DNA of 64,000 nucleotides, taken from NCBI GenBank assembly GCA_946811695.1, contig OX328124.1, forward strand, positions 33,130,203 to 33,194,202, given 5' to 3'. A program made the position numbers and the translations under genes. Shown here in pieces: positions 1 to 10,730 of this stretch (position 1 is its first letter; each line of letters opens with the position of its first letter). This stretch comes from Gonocerus acuteangulatus (taxonomy: Eukaryota; Arthropoda; Insecta; Hemiptera; Coreidae). The notes under the pieces were generated by a model. That model was not told where the DNA came from, did not search any database, and worked only from the letters and a program-made list of their open reading frames with translations.

Positions 1-351
1 GGGTCGGCCAACCCTACCTAGGAAGGACCCCGCTAGGCAGTTGAAAAGCTATATCTTGGAAATCCATGTCTCTAATATTAAATTGTTTTTCTTCTTAACC
101 TGATTTATTATCAAATACATTATCCAACTATAAGCAATTAAAAAAATAACAATGAATAAAAATAAACAAAAAGATCAGTTCGAATAAGCGAAATCAATTA
201 CTTTAAAGTTTTAAGCACTTATTTCTCCGATTGACATCGCCTAATCAAAACATTCATCAGAACCTTTTTTGTAGAGCATTTAGTAAGCTTTCTAATGGTA
301 TCCTTCCGTTTCCCATGATTGTCAACCTTTTTCGAGATATTAAGGAAAGTA

Positions 352-514
352 GGGGTCTCCCGTGGTCTAATGGCTAGCGCCTTGGATTCATAAGCGGGAG
401 ATGGTGGGTTCGATTCCCAACCTCCGGCAGGAATTTTATCATCCCACGGCTCACTGGTAAAATTCCTCGCTGCACCCTGGATGTCGGCGCTAATGACCTA
501 GATGTAGATGCGCC

Positions 515-562
<48 letters not shown>
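352..562 (+). mobile_element. tRNA-derived SINE (type S1), full length
   Basis: The tRNA-like head begins near 355. It has an A box (tggtctaatggc) and a canonical B box (GGTTCGATTCC) and looks like an acidic-type tRNA head. A body with cctggatgtcggcgctaatg and the tail gatgcgccgtt leads into a poly(A) tract. A 13-bp direct repeat (attaaggaaagta) flanks the element at 339-351 and 563-575 and marks the insertion site inside family X. The intact duplication and long poly(A) suggest a fairly young insertion. It is not a tRNA gene, because the acceptor and 3' parts are replaced by SINE body. Confidence 0.9.
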
Positions 563-565
<3 letters not shown>

Positions 566-1031
566 AAGGAAAGTAAAGAAAGTTACCAAAACTTTTTATG
601 TCTGTTAATAAAATATTTTATTCTAACCCTTCCTTAACTCCAAACGTAACCAAATTTCAACATATTAGTTTTAATGAAAGTAGAACATGCAGATAATGTT
701 TCAACTGAATCCCATGATTCTAAGTACCCAAACCAAAAACGGTATTCAAAAACTATTTTTCCAATTTTCTCGAAAACGGTTAAAGCTATCGCCTTGAAAA
801 TGGTTTCATTCGTTTTCCTAGCCCAAGAAGCGTATAAAACGAGTACATACAAGCATATGAACTCAAAAACGTAAGCGTCACGATTTTTTGCGCGCGAATT
901 TCGCCCCAAACGCCATCTTCCAGGGGGCGGATTTTGCTGGTTAACGAACTTGACCTTTCAAATTGGACGACGGATTTTTGTACCAAATTTCATCAAAATC
1001 GGACCATTAGGGAAGCCAGAAATGAGCGAAA

Positions 1032-1068
1032 CATATATATATATATAAATAAATATATATATATATAC
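1032..1068. repeat. (AT)n microsatellite
   Basis: Interrupted AT dinucleotide tract within the family X copy. Confidence 0.9.
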
Positions 1069-1211
1069 ACACAAATTTGAACCACCATCATTTTCGGTTT
1101 CTAGGGGTTCTGAAACGCAAAATTTTCTAGTCGGCACTTCTGGATTGCGTCATGAGATCAACCTTATAAGCGGGGTTCCTCCCTATGGGGTAGGGATGAA
1201 CCTCACTGAAA

Positions 1212-2980
1212 GAGCCTTATAAAACAACATTGAAACAATAATCTTCTTTAGGCAGTATTGTAAGGAAATACAACACATAATACATTAAACAGAAAATCAT
1301 TTTATTTATTTGGGTTCGATTCACGCGATAATGTTTTTTTTCCGTATCCGGGCTAGAAAAGGGTGGACCCTTTAGGAAACGTGTCCCAAAAATCGGCTTC
1401 ACGAATAAGTGGGCGATAAAATTTTAATTAATAAATATTACTTATTCATTAAGTTTTAAACGTCCCTTTGTAAGTAGCGGAGATTTCTTTGAGTGAGTTA
1501 TCTACTGGTTACCACCCTCTTCTAGCAAGGATATCATACAGTTTTTTACAAGAGAAATCACCACCGTTTGACGTAATCGAACCCGCAACACTAATCATGT
1601 CATATCACTAACGACCATTGGACCTTTAAACAATGTTTGTATGATACCTACGCTTCATTGCATAAGTCATTAATAATTTTACACTAAACGACCCGGATCC
1701 GACCAATTTAAATTGTAATTTCAGCGGTTTGGTACCTGAAACTATTTTATTAGTAGTCTTTCCCCATTCGAGGTACGTTTACCCTGTTTACATTTGAGAA
1801 ACACGTACCGGACCGTCTTACCTGATCAGTATGTCAACTCGCTTTAATCTAATCTCTCCCTCAGGAGAATAATCGTTTGCTAACGTATGCTAAACAAAGT
1901 TTTTCTCAGCGTTAATCCACGTGTACCACCACAGATCCTTTCATTCATAATCTATCAGATATTGATATTTTCTGTATTTAGAAAATATGTTCTCACAATC
2001 GCCATTGATGTAAGAACCAACCAATGGTTTCGGTGATTCACTGGATTAGACATAAATATAATCGAATATAACCAAAATCTAAGCGCGCGTCAACCTTAAA
2101 TATATTATTTTTTAATATAAAATGTTTAATTAAAATTTTAGAAACATTCATAGCCTCATATAAAAAAATATTTACTTACACCTTCCTAAATTTCAGCGGA
2201 GTATTTTTCAATTAATTTATTTTACAATTTTAGTTTTCGATTTGTTTAACTATCTTAGTACACAGGAAAATTTTTGTTTGAAAAAATTCACGTTTGAAAA
2301 ATCGTTGTGCTTACGGTTTTCCGTTAACAAGCTTCCATGTATGCATATTATATACATTTTGACATGGAGATTTAAATGAAATGAAACTGAAAAAAAGAGA
2401 ATTCGTTAACAGAATCAACATTTTTTACAGGGTTCGCATTAGACCCACTAGAAATATGCTACGTTTGGATATCTCAGGGTAGGAGAAACATTAAAAAGAT
2501 AATAATATTTTCTCAACAAACGTGATTATTTTTGGCCTTTAAACATATTTTCTAAATTTTCTCTAATGTGAATATGATGCCGCAATTCCCGTGAGTCACT
2601 TCCCGTCAGTTTTGTTTTTTGTTTTTTTTTTGCATTTTTGACGGATAATGTTAGTCCAATATAATCTATACAAAAATATAAATTATACTAAGTAAGTCAA
2701 TATTTCATATAATTTTTTTAAATGTATTCAACCCACTACCCGAATACTCTAAGTACAATAAACGGTATACACCGCCTATGACGTAATTTTAAAATCATTG
2801 TTTTTATGAAAATTAACACGCCATGTTGGTATTTGAACCGAGGTCGTACTGTTTTATACCCGGGTGCGTTTTCAATGATTGGGATTAAATCACACCATGC
2901 AAGTTGACTTAAAGCTTCATATGGACTGTTTAGCGTCATATTTATTTGAAATAAAAACATCTAATTGTCTTATTAGGTTA

Positions 2981-2983
<3 letters not shown>
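1212..2983. other. AT-rich stretch without recognised feature
   Basis: No reading frame, RNA gene or repeat I could recognise. Short A/T runs only. Confidence 0.4.

Positions 2984-3023
<40 letters not shown>
2984..3023. repeat. (AT)n microsatellite
   Basis: Uninterrupted AT dinucleotide repeat, about 20 units. Confidence 0.95.
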
Positions 3024-3025
<2 letters not shown>

Positions 3026-3293
3026 GTGATCATCAGGGGCTAACGTAAAAGTAAAACATTCAGTAATATCATGACACTAACATTATGTTTTATGGGTGAC
3101 TGTATATAATTAACAAATGTATAAATCAAGGTTTCAAGTTTGATGTGAATCAGTCCTTACCAACATTTTAAAAATTTTTAATTGTAGTAATAATATGATT
3201 TAAAGTCAACTTTAGTTTTTAACATTATTTAGTCAAAATCTTAAGTTATGCATTTTTCAATCATGCTTAAGTTTTATAACTTTTTTGTCTGTA

Positions 3294-3460
3294 TTTAACA
3301 GTGAATTAACAATTAGGCTATTAACGCCGGGCTACCTACAGGTTGCCACCATTTAATAATTCTACCAGCATGTGGTCGGTCACCCATTCACGCCCGACGT
3401 TGCTTAACTTCGGTCATCAACGGGAACAGGTTTATTCAACGTGGCTATGGCTGTGGCTGT
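3294..3460 (-). mobile_element. 5S rRNA-derived SINE, old decayed copy
   Basis: On the minus strand this reads as a 5S rRNA-like head (gttaagcaacgtcgggcg, then gaatgggtgaccgacc). It is followed by the SINE body with ggtggcaacctgtagg and gcccggcgttaatagcc and a decayed tail. Compared with the intact copy at 40148-40338, about 12 bp are missing inside the 5S part, before the gaatgggtgacc stretch. This breaks a 5S structure and rules out a functional gene. No clear target duplication was found, consistent with age. Confidence 0.75.
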
Positions 3461-4231
3461 TGTTGTTTTATAATATTATTGCATGTTCTATTTTGTTTTT
3501 AGCACCTGATGATGAGACTGAAAGAAGTAATCAGCCAAGAGATGTCTGCGATCTCGCGGCCTCTTTGCTGACAAGTATCCGAACATTTCGCTTTAAAGAG
3601 TCTCTCAGTCGATACAGTGGTCATTTAGATAATGCAAGTTTAAGAACATGTATTCCAACTAAGTAGCTTTCTTGTAAATAAACAATAAAATATTTCCAAA
3701 GCATTTTTATTCGATTTTTTCAAATGCTAACTAACTCAAGGCCCACCCTAGTTTTACCAATTGTTATGTAGCAACCCCAACTGTTCCCAAGCAGCTTAAA
3801 ACTATAAGTTTTGTTTTACCTACCTCCTGTTATCTATGTTTATCAGTAATATGAGACTGTGAGAGGCCAAGGTCCTTATAGCCAGATTCGCATCCCCAAA
3901 TCTGGATTACTGGGCTTCTTGACAAGATAACTCTATATTTTATTTATTTCAAACAGCCAAATTCTACCAAAGAGTCGAGGATAAGGCGCGCCTGCTTGCC
4001 TTCTCCGATGGTTGGTTCATTGTCCAGGACTCGTGCTATCAACTGACGTGAGGTAGTCGCTGATAACAGGCGATTTGGAGGGGGGATAGGCCACGTTCGC
4101 TCCTATCGTTTCCATGTTACAGCCGGAAATTCGAGGTTTCGTCCCAGATACTAAACGAACTAACAGCTAATTGTGGCTGAATAAATTTTTACTCTCAATA
4201 GTATTCTTAATTATTAAATGAATGAATAGAA

Positions 4232-4233
<2 letters not shown>
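3461..4233. other. no recognised feature
   Basis: A somewhat GC-richer patch at 3960-4180 contains a B-box-like string (ggtttcgtccc) but no matching A box at tRNA spacing. It may be a further repeat; nothing firm can be said. Confidence 0.3.

Positions 4234-4270
<37 letters not shown>
4234..4270. repeat. (AT)n microsatellite
   Basis: Pure AT dinucleotide tract. Confidence 0.95.
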
Positions 4271-4272
<2 letters not shown>

Positions 4273-4369
4273 TTTATTACAAAATGGTCATAATAAAATA
4301 TTAAATAAATAAAATTAATTAATAAATGAATAACTTTGCCTCTAATTTTTTCAAAGCAAATTTCTCTTT

Positions 4370-4979
4370 TATTGATAAATTACAGTCTGTACAAATATGT
4401 ACAATAAGTAAATTTGTTCAAACAATGGCAACACACTGGATGAGATGAGGGGAGAAGGCAGACATTACTGCTACTCCCAATGACAGTTCTGGTCTTATCT
4501 TATTTTAATGCAAACTTGGTTTAACTACATATACTATTTACTATGTTTACACAATTTCTTGTAGTAAGTTATCTCGTGGCCAATGGCGACGAGGAGGATT
4601 ATCAGGAATAACATTGGAAGAGAGGGATCTGCCAAGAGGATTGGGGTGGGCTGGGAGTTTAGTGAAAAAAATTAGGAATCGGAATTTGGCTATATCATGG
4701 GCAAACGGTATATCAGTGTCTCGGTGGATAGTCAGGTTTGAGACGTAGAAAGGAGCGTTGAGGATTTTACGGAAGACTTTAAATTGGAAACGTTGGATAA
4801 TGTTTATATTTGATGGTTTAGCTGATCCCCACAGTTCTATCCCGTATGTCCACATCGGTCTAATTATGCTCTTTTATTATGTCAATTTGTTTTTTGTGTC
4901 ATGTTTTGATTTAGGTCCAATAAGGTGTCGGAGAAGTCCAAAGCGTTTGTTCAGTTCTTGTCTCATCTGTTGCTTCTAA
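4370..4979 (-). pseudogene. Jockey-clade LINE, 3' end of ORF2 (broken)
   Basis: The minus strand from 4979 to about 4547 encodes the C-terminal end of a non-LTR reverse transcriptase. It reads LNKRFGLLRHLIGPKSKH, two in-frame stops, then IIRPMWTYGIELWGSAKPSN, IQRFQFKVFRKILNAPFYVS, NLTIHRD. The WTYGIELWG and NAPFYVSN strings are typical of the region after the RT thumb in Jockey-clade elements. The frame then runs 102 codons to its natural stop near 4547, and 4370-4546 is probably 3' UTR. The catalytic RT domain and endonuclease are absent (5' truncation). The two adjacent stops show the copy is dead. Confidence 0.85.
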
Positions 4980-5091
4980 TAAATAAATAATAATATAATA
5001 CTTTTTTTTATGTTTGTAATCGGAAGTGACTATTTGTGTAGGGCCTCCCAGATTTCTGGACTATTAGTCTGACTTCCGACGGGGACTAGTC
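4980..5091 (-). other. probable 3' UTR of adjacent RTE-like LINE
   Basis: Lies just 3' of the stop codon of the LINE fragment at 5092-5320 on the same strand. Assigned by position only. Confidence 0.4.
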
Positions 5092-5320
5092 CTATCGGGA
5101 AGTGGAGTCCGCACTGTCTTCCTTCTCCTTCATCCAGATCTCCTTCCATCTGCTGCGGTCCCTGGCAGTCCTCATCCACACAGCACCGGCCTTATTCCGC
5201 AGGAAATCGGCCCATCTCGTCTTCTGCCTTCCTCTTCCTCTCTTCTGTCCTGGGATCCACTCCGTGGCCTGCTTTGCCCATCTCTCATTATCTTGCCGAG
5301 CAACATGCCCTGCCCATAAA
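5092..5320 (-). pseudogene. RTE-like LINE, C-terminal ORF fragment
   Basis: The minus strand reads without interruption from a break at 5320 to a stop codon at 5092-5094. The peptide runs WAGHVARQDNERWAKQATEW, then IPGQKRGRGRQKTRWADFLR, and later ARDRSRWKEIW. The order GHVAR, then RGR-x-KTRWADF, then a final RDR-x-W is the conserved tail of RTE-type and related endonuclease/reverse-transcriptase ORFs. About 75 codons survive. RT and endonuclease domains are missing, so it is a truncated remnant. It abuts an opposite-strand LINE piece at 5322. Confidence 0.8.
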
Positions 5321-5321
5321 T

Positions 5322-5429
5322 ATAAATAGAAGGAAACTAAGCAGCCTCAAGTTTGCCGATTATATTGTCCTCCCAGCAGAAAACATTTTTAGTAATTCCT
5401 TTAGGCTAACTTTTGAACGAGTCCAATAA
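5322..5429 (+). pseudogene. LINE reverse transcriptase palm fragment
   Basis: Plus-strand codons read NRRKLSSLKFADYIVLPAEN before a stop at 5427-5429. This is the RT catalytic block, normally GRKLSHLRFADDIVLI-like. Here the second catalytic Asp of FADD is replaced by Tyr (FADY), so the fragment would be inactive even if expressed. It faces away from the minus-strand LINE tail ending at 5320. The junction is therefore either two insertions or an inversion of one element. Confidence 0.7.
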
Positions 5430-6304
5430 AGTGGGATTAAGGCCAAAATACTTCAAAACGAAAATTAAAAAAATCGTCATTATTAATGTTATACAAATAT
5501 TTATTTATTTTTCTAAATAAAATAAAATAATAATATTGTATCTACGTTCAGAAACACTGATGACCAGAGGGTAACCTGCCACCGTAAACTAAGAAAACAA
5601 TCTCTAACGCAGGAGCTACATTACTATGCACATTTCTCAGAAAGGTCTCAGGGTATCCTCCATTCCTCAATAATTTGCCTGAAATAACATGTATAAATAA
5701 TGTAACAATTAATGAAGATTTGAAGACATTTTAAAAAGATTCTTTCAAAAATGCAACCACAATTCTTGATTTTTTTTCGGTTATGTTTATTTTAATAACC
5801 CCGCCCTCGCCCCCAGTTACAAAAACTATGTTGGTGTCTCACTTATTAAAAGAAAGGGATATTTCAACTAGCTAGATATACCTGTGTTAGACCGACGCAG
5901 GCATTGAAGGGCTGGAATAAGGAAGAGTGAGGAAGGTTATGTGCAGGTAGACTAGGTCATAGACTGGGGAAAGGCATGTTGGACCCTCATTACCTAAACA
6001 ATGGGGCTTCTGTCTAGGCAGGGCTCAGGGATTTCATTACAAAAGGGTCCTTTTATCAGGATTTAAGGTAATCATGTTGACATTTTTGGGGATACAGTCA
6101 GTTAGAGAGTCATTATTGTGCAGTTAAATGTAGATATTAAGTAAAAAAAATCTTCCCCGAGGAGCAATATGAACTGATTCTTATTGAGGAACGTACTATA
6201 ATTAACCAATACAAATACACTAAAATTTTGGTTCCTCAAAAAGCCGTGACTCCTGGCTGACAACATTTTCTTATTTTAGGAAAATGTCTGGTATGGACAA
6301 GGTA
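5430..6304. other. AT-rich spacer with decayed family E end
   Basis: About 5600-5710 resembles the left end of family E (acgcaggagcta, then actatgcacatttctcag; compare 46098-46160). Nothing else is recognised. Confidence 0.4.
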
Positions 6305-6899
6305 AAAAAAAAACTCCTTAGCCTCCTCAAAAGGGGTATATTGCTGAGAAGAGGTAGTTGTAGACGAGGTAACAAAGTCCCTCAGTCTCCTCAAAAGGAG
6401 TAGATTGCTGAGGACAGGTAGTTGTAAACGAAATAAACAAAGACCCTTGGATTCCTCAAAAGGAGTAGATAACTGAGGAAAGGTAGTTGTAGATGAGATA
6501 AACAAAGACTCTTAGCTTCCTCAAAAGTAGTAGATAACTGAGGAAAGATAGACGTAGACAAGCTAAACAAAGACCCGTAGCTTCCTCAAAAAGAGTAGAT
6601 AACTGAGGAAAGGTAGTCGTAGACAAGCTAAACAAAGTCCCTCAGCCTCCTCAAAAGGAGTAGATAAATGAGGAAAGGTATTCGTAGACAAGGTAAACAA
6701 AGACTCTTAGTCCTCTCAAAAGGAGTAGATAACTGAGGAAAGGCGGTTGTAGACGAGATAAACAAAGACCCTTAGCTTCCTTAAAAGGAGTAGATAACTG
6801 AAGAAAGTTAGTCGTAGACAAGCTAAACAAAGACCCGTAGCTTCCTCAAAAAGAGTAGATAACTGAGGAAAGGTAGTCGTAGACAAGCTAAACAAAGTA

Positions 6900-7118
6900 A
6901 CAAGACTTACTCACGAGTACCTCATGACAAGACAAGAGAGACCATTATGTGAAATTTGTAATACTGAACTGACAATAAAACATATTCTAACAGACTGCAT
7001 TAGACGACAAGACTCAACTATTCCATTCAACATGTGTGAACTTCTCGCTGAAGGTAGCCAGTACATAGACAGTATCTTGACATATCTACAAACTAAAGGA
7101 TTATACGATCTCATATGA
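6900..7118 (+). pseudogene. I/Jockey-group LINE ORF2, C-terminal fragment
   Basis: The codons read TRLTHEYLMTRQERPLCEIC, then NTELTIKHILTDC, ending in LQTKGLYDLI and a TGA. The C-x2-C-x8-H-x4-C zinc-knuckle-like cluster after a LTHEYLM string marks the extreme C terminus of ORF2, following RNase H, in I-like non-LTR elements. The frame is intact for 72 codons, consistent with a fairly recent, 5'-truncated insertion. RT, endonuclease and RNase H are missing, so it cannot move itself. Confidence 0.85.
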
Positions 7119-7221
7119 AGGCCCCGAAGACAGGTTACTGAACTACATTTTTATTCCATGAATAAGTTATTATTCATTATAGTTGAAAATTGAAATTTAT
7201 TTTAATCATTTTATTTTTACT

Positions 7222-7273
7222 CTTATTTTACTTTTACTTTTACTTTTACTTTTACTTTTACTTTTACTCTTAT
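7222..7273 (+). repeat. (TTTTAC)n hexanucleotide repeat in LINE 3' UTR
   Basis: Consecutive ttttac units inside the 3' UTR of the inserted LINE. Confidence 0.85.
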
Positions 7274-7655
7274 TTTAATTGTAAAATAATACAATTTTCA
7301 CGTTCTCCCTGGTTTCTTGGAAGACTTACCTTAGTGTGCTTATTGTCCATGAAATGAAGCACTACATAAATAAATAAATAAATTAACAAAGTCCCTCAGC
7401 CTCCTCAAAAGGAGTAGATAAATGAGGAAAGGTATTCGTAGACAAGGTAAACAAAGACTCTTAGTCCTCTCAAAAGGAGTAGATAACTGAGGAAAGGCGG
7501 TTGTAGACGAGATAAACAAAGACCCTTAGCTTCCTTAAAAGGATTAGATAACTGAGGAAAGGTAGTTTTAGACGAGGTGAACTAAGTCCCTCAGCCTCCT
7601 CAAAAGGAGTAGATTGCTGAGGAGAGGTAGTTGTAGACGAGTTAAACAGCTGAGG

Positions 7656-8335
7656 AAATATAGATATATACTAAGTGCTTATGAGCTTCCTAAAGATCGG
7701 GCGTGGAGCTAACAGCGACCTGGGTTGACCTCCCAGCAAGGTCAGGGCCTAGCGTCCTTTCATCAACCCCCACCATCTCTCTATGACCGGCTCTTCTATC
7801 TATGAGTTTACCTTTCACCGGCATCATCACTAATCATCAGGGACGAGTCTTGAAGAGAACTTGAAGCATGATCATCACCTCGGGCCATGAGATGTTGAAT
7901 CTTATCTTGTATTAGATTAGAAGGATTTGAAAATATATTTTTTTTCGTTTCACAGGCCAAACGTTGCATCTAACGTTGCATATACTCTGATGAAAATATT
8001 AGGTGAGAAAAAGTTTTGAAAGTTCGTTAGGATGTAAAGAAAAATGTGTAAAGAGGTACAGAACCCAAAGAAATCAGAAAGTAAACAACTTATATAGGAA
8101 GTAAGAAAACAATTTTATTAACTAATAAAACATTCTCAAGCAACTCTTTGCTCTTGCTAGATAAACTATAGCAATGAAAAGGTTTCAGAATTTTTCCAAA
8201 TTATAATTAAATACACGACCAATAAGAAAGCAGCTATGATTGCGTGGCGATGAGGGTACCGCCAGAATTTGTATGGAAAGTATTGCCAAAATCAACTGGA
8301 TAACACTTATGCAAAAACATTGGAATGGGCCTTTT
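7656..8335. other. no recognised feature
   Basis: Unique-looking DNA. Nothing coding or repetitive was recognised. Confidence 0.35.
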
Positions 8336-8524
8336 ATGGAATCAACTGGTCCTTATGTAGCCATCTGTGTCTTTGCAGCTTCAATGACATGGCATTTATG
8401 GAATCAACTGGTCCTTATGTAGCCATCTGTGTCTTTGCAGCTTCAATGACATGGCATTTATGGAATCAACTGGTCCTTATGTAGCCATCTGTGTCTTTGT
8501 AGCTTCAATGACATGGCATTTATA
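8336..8524. repeat. 62-bp tandem repeat, about 3 units
   Basis: The string atcaactggtccttatg starts at 8341, 8403 and 8465. Units are nearly identical (one gcagc/gtagc difference in the third), which suggests recent duplication. Reading frames that cross it are by-products. Confidence 0.95.
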
Positions 8525-8839
8525 TAAAACAATATTAACTAAATGGTTGATACTTTTGATATAATTATCGGATAGTTGACTAAGGAAATTATAGTGTGTT
8601 TATATTCTGGTGACTTTATTATGTTATTTCTTTTCCATGAGCTTTATATTTGGATGTGGATAATTTTGGTTTATTTAAACATCATTTATAATGAAAATTA
8701 ATTTTATAGGTTATCCATTAATTTAATGGAGTCGCCCTTTTTCTTGGGGTTTTCGCGGCAAATGAACCGTTTATTAGATAGTTTAGCAATTTTGGTTTTC
8801 GGTGCTCAGAAATTCTCTTCACTGGTTTCATATTTGTAA

Positions 8840-8844
<5 letters not shown>
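8525..8844. other. no recognised feature
   Basis: AT-rich DNA leading to the poly(A) tract. Confidence 0.35.

Positions 8845-8905
<61 letters not shown>
8845..8905. repeat. poly(A) tract
   Basis: About 60 consecutive A. No retroelement body was recognised upstream. Confidence 0.9.
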
Positions 8906-8906
<1 letters not shown>

Positions 8907-9058
8907 CATGTCAACAACCACGAGCATTTTTGGACTTATATTATATTTTGTTAAATATCTTGAATGTTTGAGAAAGAAAAAAATATTCATCCGAAAGCCA
9001 AGGAAGTTTTTTCTACAGAAAACATTTAGGGCTTCAATTTCGATTACATTACTAGAAA

Positions 9059-9224
9059 ACTTGAAGATTCTTGGAAGTATTAGATTTCTGAAGTATTGAA
9101 GGTGTAATATTAAGAGTTTCAGACGTATTACATTACCTCAGTCTAAGTAAACTTGAAGATTCTTGGAAGTATTAGATTTCTGAAGTATTGAAGGCGTAAT
9201 ATTAAGAGTTTCAGACGTATTTCG
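9059..9224. repeat. 92-bp tandem duplication
   Basis: The segment starting ttgaagattcttggaagt occurs at 9061 and again at 9153. The copies are almost identical up to the cagacgtatt string. Confidence 0.9.
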
Positions 9225-9505
9225 CTTACTATTTTGGTTGATATTAAGCACATATTAATTATCGATGTATCGAGATTTTTACCGAGAACTGGCTTTTCTG
9301 TAGCAGAGAATTGTTTTTGTGGGAAGAAAGCATTCCAAACGAAAGATTCTGAACGTTTTTTTAAAAACACTTACCTGTGCCATTAACAGGATTTTAAATT
9401 ATTATAAAATTGTGACCCTTTTTTTCTTTCAATATATTATTTTCATAGGTGGAAGGTCATTCATATATAAAACTCGACAACGTCACTTTATATGCTTTAT
9501 TTTTC

Positions 9506-9545
9506 GCTCTACATGTTTCGCGTCTCTTGACGCCTCTTCAGGAGC
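9506..9545 (-). ncRNA. hammerhead-like ribozyme motif (PLE)
   Basis: In RNA sense, 5' to 3': GCTC, CTGAAGA, G, GCGTC, AAGA, GACGC, GAAA, CATGTA, GAGC. GCTC/GAGC can form stem I and GCGTC/GACGC a perfect stem II. CTGAAGA and GAAA match the invariant hammerhead core (CUGANGA and GAAA). ACATGT is self-complementary, giving a minimal or dimeric stem III, with predicted cleavage after GUA. One extra G between CTGAAGA and stem II departs from the consensus and could weaken activity. Identical to 20210-20249. Hammerheads in PLE terminal repeats are known. Confidence 0.6.
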
Positions 9546-9635
9546 AACTTAATTACATATACATAAATTTAGCCTTAGCTACCTGTGGAATGTCTTCCGT
9601 AGCTAAGGCTAAATTTATGCATATGTAGTTAAGTT

Positions 9636-9675
9636 GCTCCTGAAGAGGCGTGAAGAGACGCGACACATGTAGAGT
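9636..9675 (+). ncRNA. hammerhead-like motif, mutated core
   Basis: Opposite-arm copy of the 9506 motif. GAAA is changed to GACA, the stem II loop side differs, and the last stem I pair is lost (GAGT). Core loss predicts inactivity. Confidence 0.5.
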
Positions 9676-9750
9676 GAAAAATAAAGCATATAAAGTGAAG
9701 TTGACGAGTTTTATATATGCATGACCTTCCACCTATTCAAATAATATAAA

Positions 9751-10469
9751 AAATAATATACAGGATTTTTAATAAATTAGTTTTAGTTCCTGGCCATAAC
9801 AATACAACAATAATACTAATTAAACTAAAATGATTTTCAAGAGCTTTAGGCAAATAAACATTTATAGGATTGACATAATGTCGTTTCGACCCTGTCGATG
9901 ATGTTCCTCAATATCCTGTTAAGTCATAATGTTATTCTCCTATAATCACCTGCTTCCTAGTTGGTCTATCCGTTCGGCTGTATACAATTAATGTTTCAAA
10001 AAATCCTTTGCACCCATCAATCGGTTTTTGTATTAAAGGAAGGGGGAATCGAAGGAGGAGAGTTGTTGGGAGAGACACCGCTAGGAGAGACGATAAGGGT
10101 TCGTTGCCCCTGGTTTCGGCAGTTCTTGAACCGCTTCAGCTAACGGCCTCCTAGCCCAGGGCTTCACGGCATTCCTCTACCTACCAAACAGCCATCCGAC
10201 TAACCAGCCACCATACAGCTCCAAGGGGGAAAACTACAAACGTGGGCATCCGGGATTACTTACCGTAACACCGAATTGAATTCTACTCCCGAAAGTGTGT
10301 CCATGAACACCATGGTCGGATATGAGGGTCCATCTAATTAAAAGGTCCGACCCGCAGGAAAACGTCGTCGTCTTAGCGCAATTCCATTCTTATCCCTAGT
10401 GCCATTAGAACAGCTTATAATAGAAACAGTTAACATTGTCATAATAATTCGTGAAAAATATCAACTTAT
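9751..10469. other. no recognised feature
   Basis: Mixed sequence, slightly GC-richer at 10060-10330. No frame or repeat was recognised. Confidence 0.35.
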
Positions 10470-10730
10470 ATATCGTCGATACAAATGCAAAGTATCGAAT
10501 GTGAAAAAACGCATTTTTCATTTTCAATCTATACTGATTGCTGTTGGACTGATGGACGGCATACTCTCGAATCTATGTTCACTTAGTGAAAGGGGAGACT
10601 CACCAACCACTGTCAAAAGGTCGAATCTGCCGACTATTTGACTGTTGGAAAAGTAAAGTAATAAATAGTATTTTCACTCTGGAAAGTGGTGATATTCACA
10701 TTCGATACTTTACATTTGTAACGACGATAT
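10470..10730. mobile_element. MITE-like foldback, ~36-bp inverted termini
   Basis: The left end reads atatcgtcg, a/t, tacaaatg, then aaagtatcgaatgtgaa. The right end is its reverse complement with about two mismatches. The 261-bp element has no coding capacity. The superfamily is unknown and no clear target duplication is visible. Confidence 0.75.

Larger units (their letters stand above)
181..1211 (+). repeat. dispersed repeat family X, copy 1
   Basis: A decayed interspersed repeat, split by the SINE at 352-562. The left part (acttatttctccga, then a run with tagagcatt) and the right part (ttaactccaaacg, caaaatcggaccatta, an (AT)n tract, then gcgtcatgagatcaacc and ggggttcctccctat) recur in the same order at about 10740-11820, 18560-19048 and 24640-25150. 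No coding capacity was recognised. Probably a non-autonomous transposon; the ends are not resolved. Confidence 0.5.
6899..7384 (+). mobile_element. 5'-truncated LINE inserted in the minisatellite
   Basis: Insertion of about 486 bp with an 8-bp direct repeat (aacaaagt) at 6891-6898 and 7385-7392. It contains the ORF end at 6900-7118, a 3' UTR with a (TTTTAC)n-like stretch, and a TAAA-type tail (aaataaataaataaa). Confidence 0.85.
6305..7655. repeat. 65-bp minisatellite, about 13 units, split by a LINE
   Basis: The string cctcaaaa recurs at 6325, 6389, 6454, 6519 and 6584, a 64-65 bp period. The unit continues with agtagataactgagg, an aggtag-t-gtagac segment and aaacaaag. About nine units lie left of the inserted LINE (6899-7384) and about four to the right. 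Units diverge by several bases. The period is not a multiple of three and no frame is conserved, so it is non-coding. Confidence 0.9.
9431..9750. mobile_element. Penelope-like element termini as a foldback (P1)
   Basis: A near-perfect ~310-bp palindrome. The left arm starts aggtggaaggtcat and the right arm ends atgaccttccacct. Each arm carries a hammerhead-like motif pointing outward (minus at 9506-9545, plus at 9636-9675). The arms match the 3' region of the PLE at 20165-20640, which still has endonuclease residue. So this is two PLE ends joined head to head with no body between them. Confidence 0.8.

Noticed and set aside
374..589. Poly-Phe frame on the minus strand
   Set aside because: Translation of the SINE poly(A) tail.
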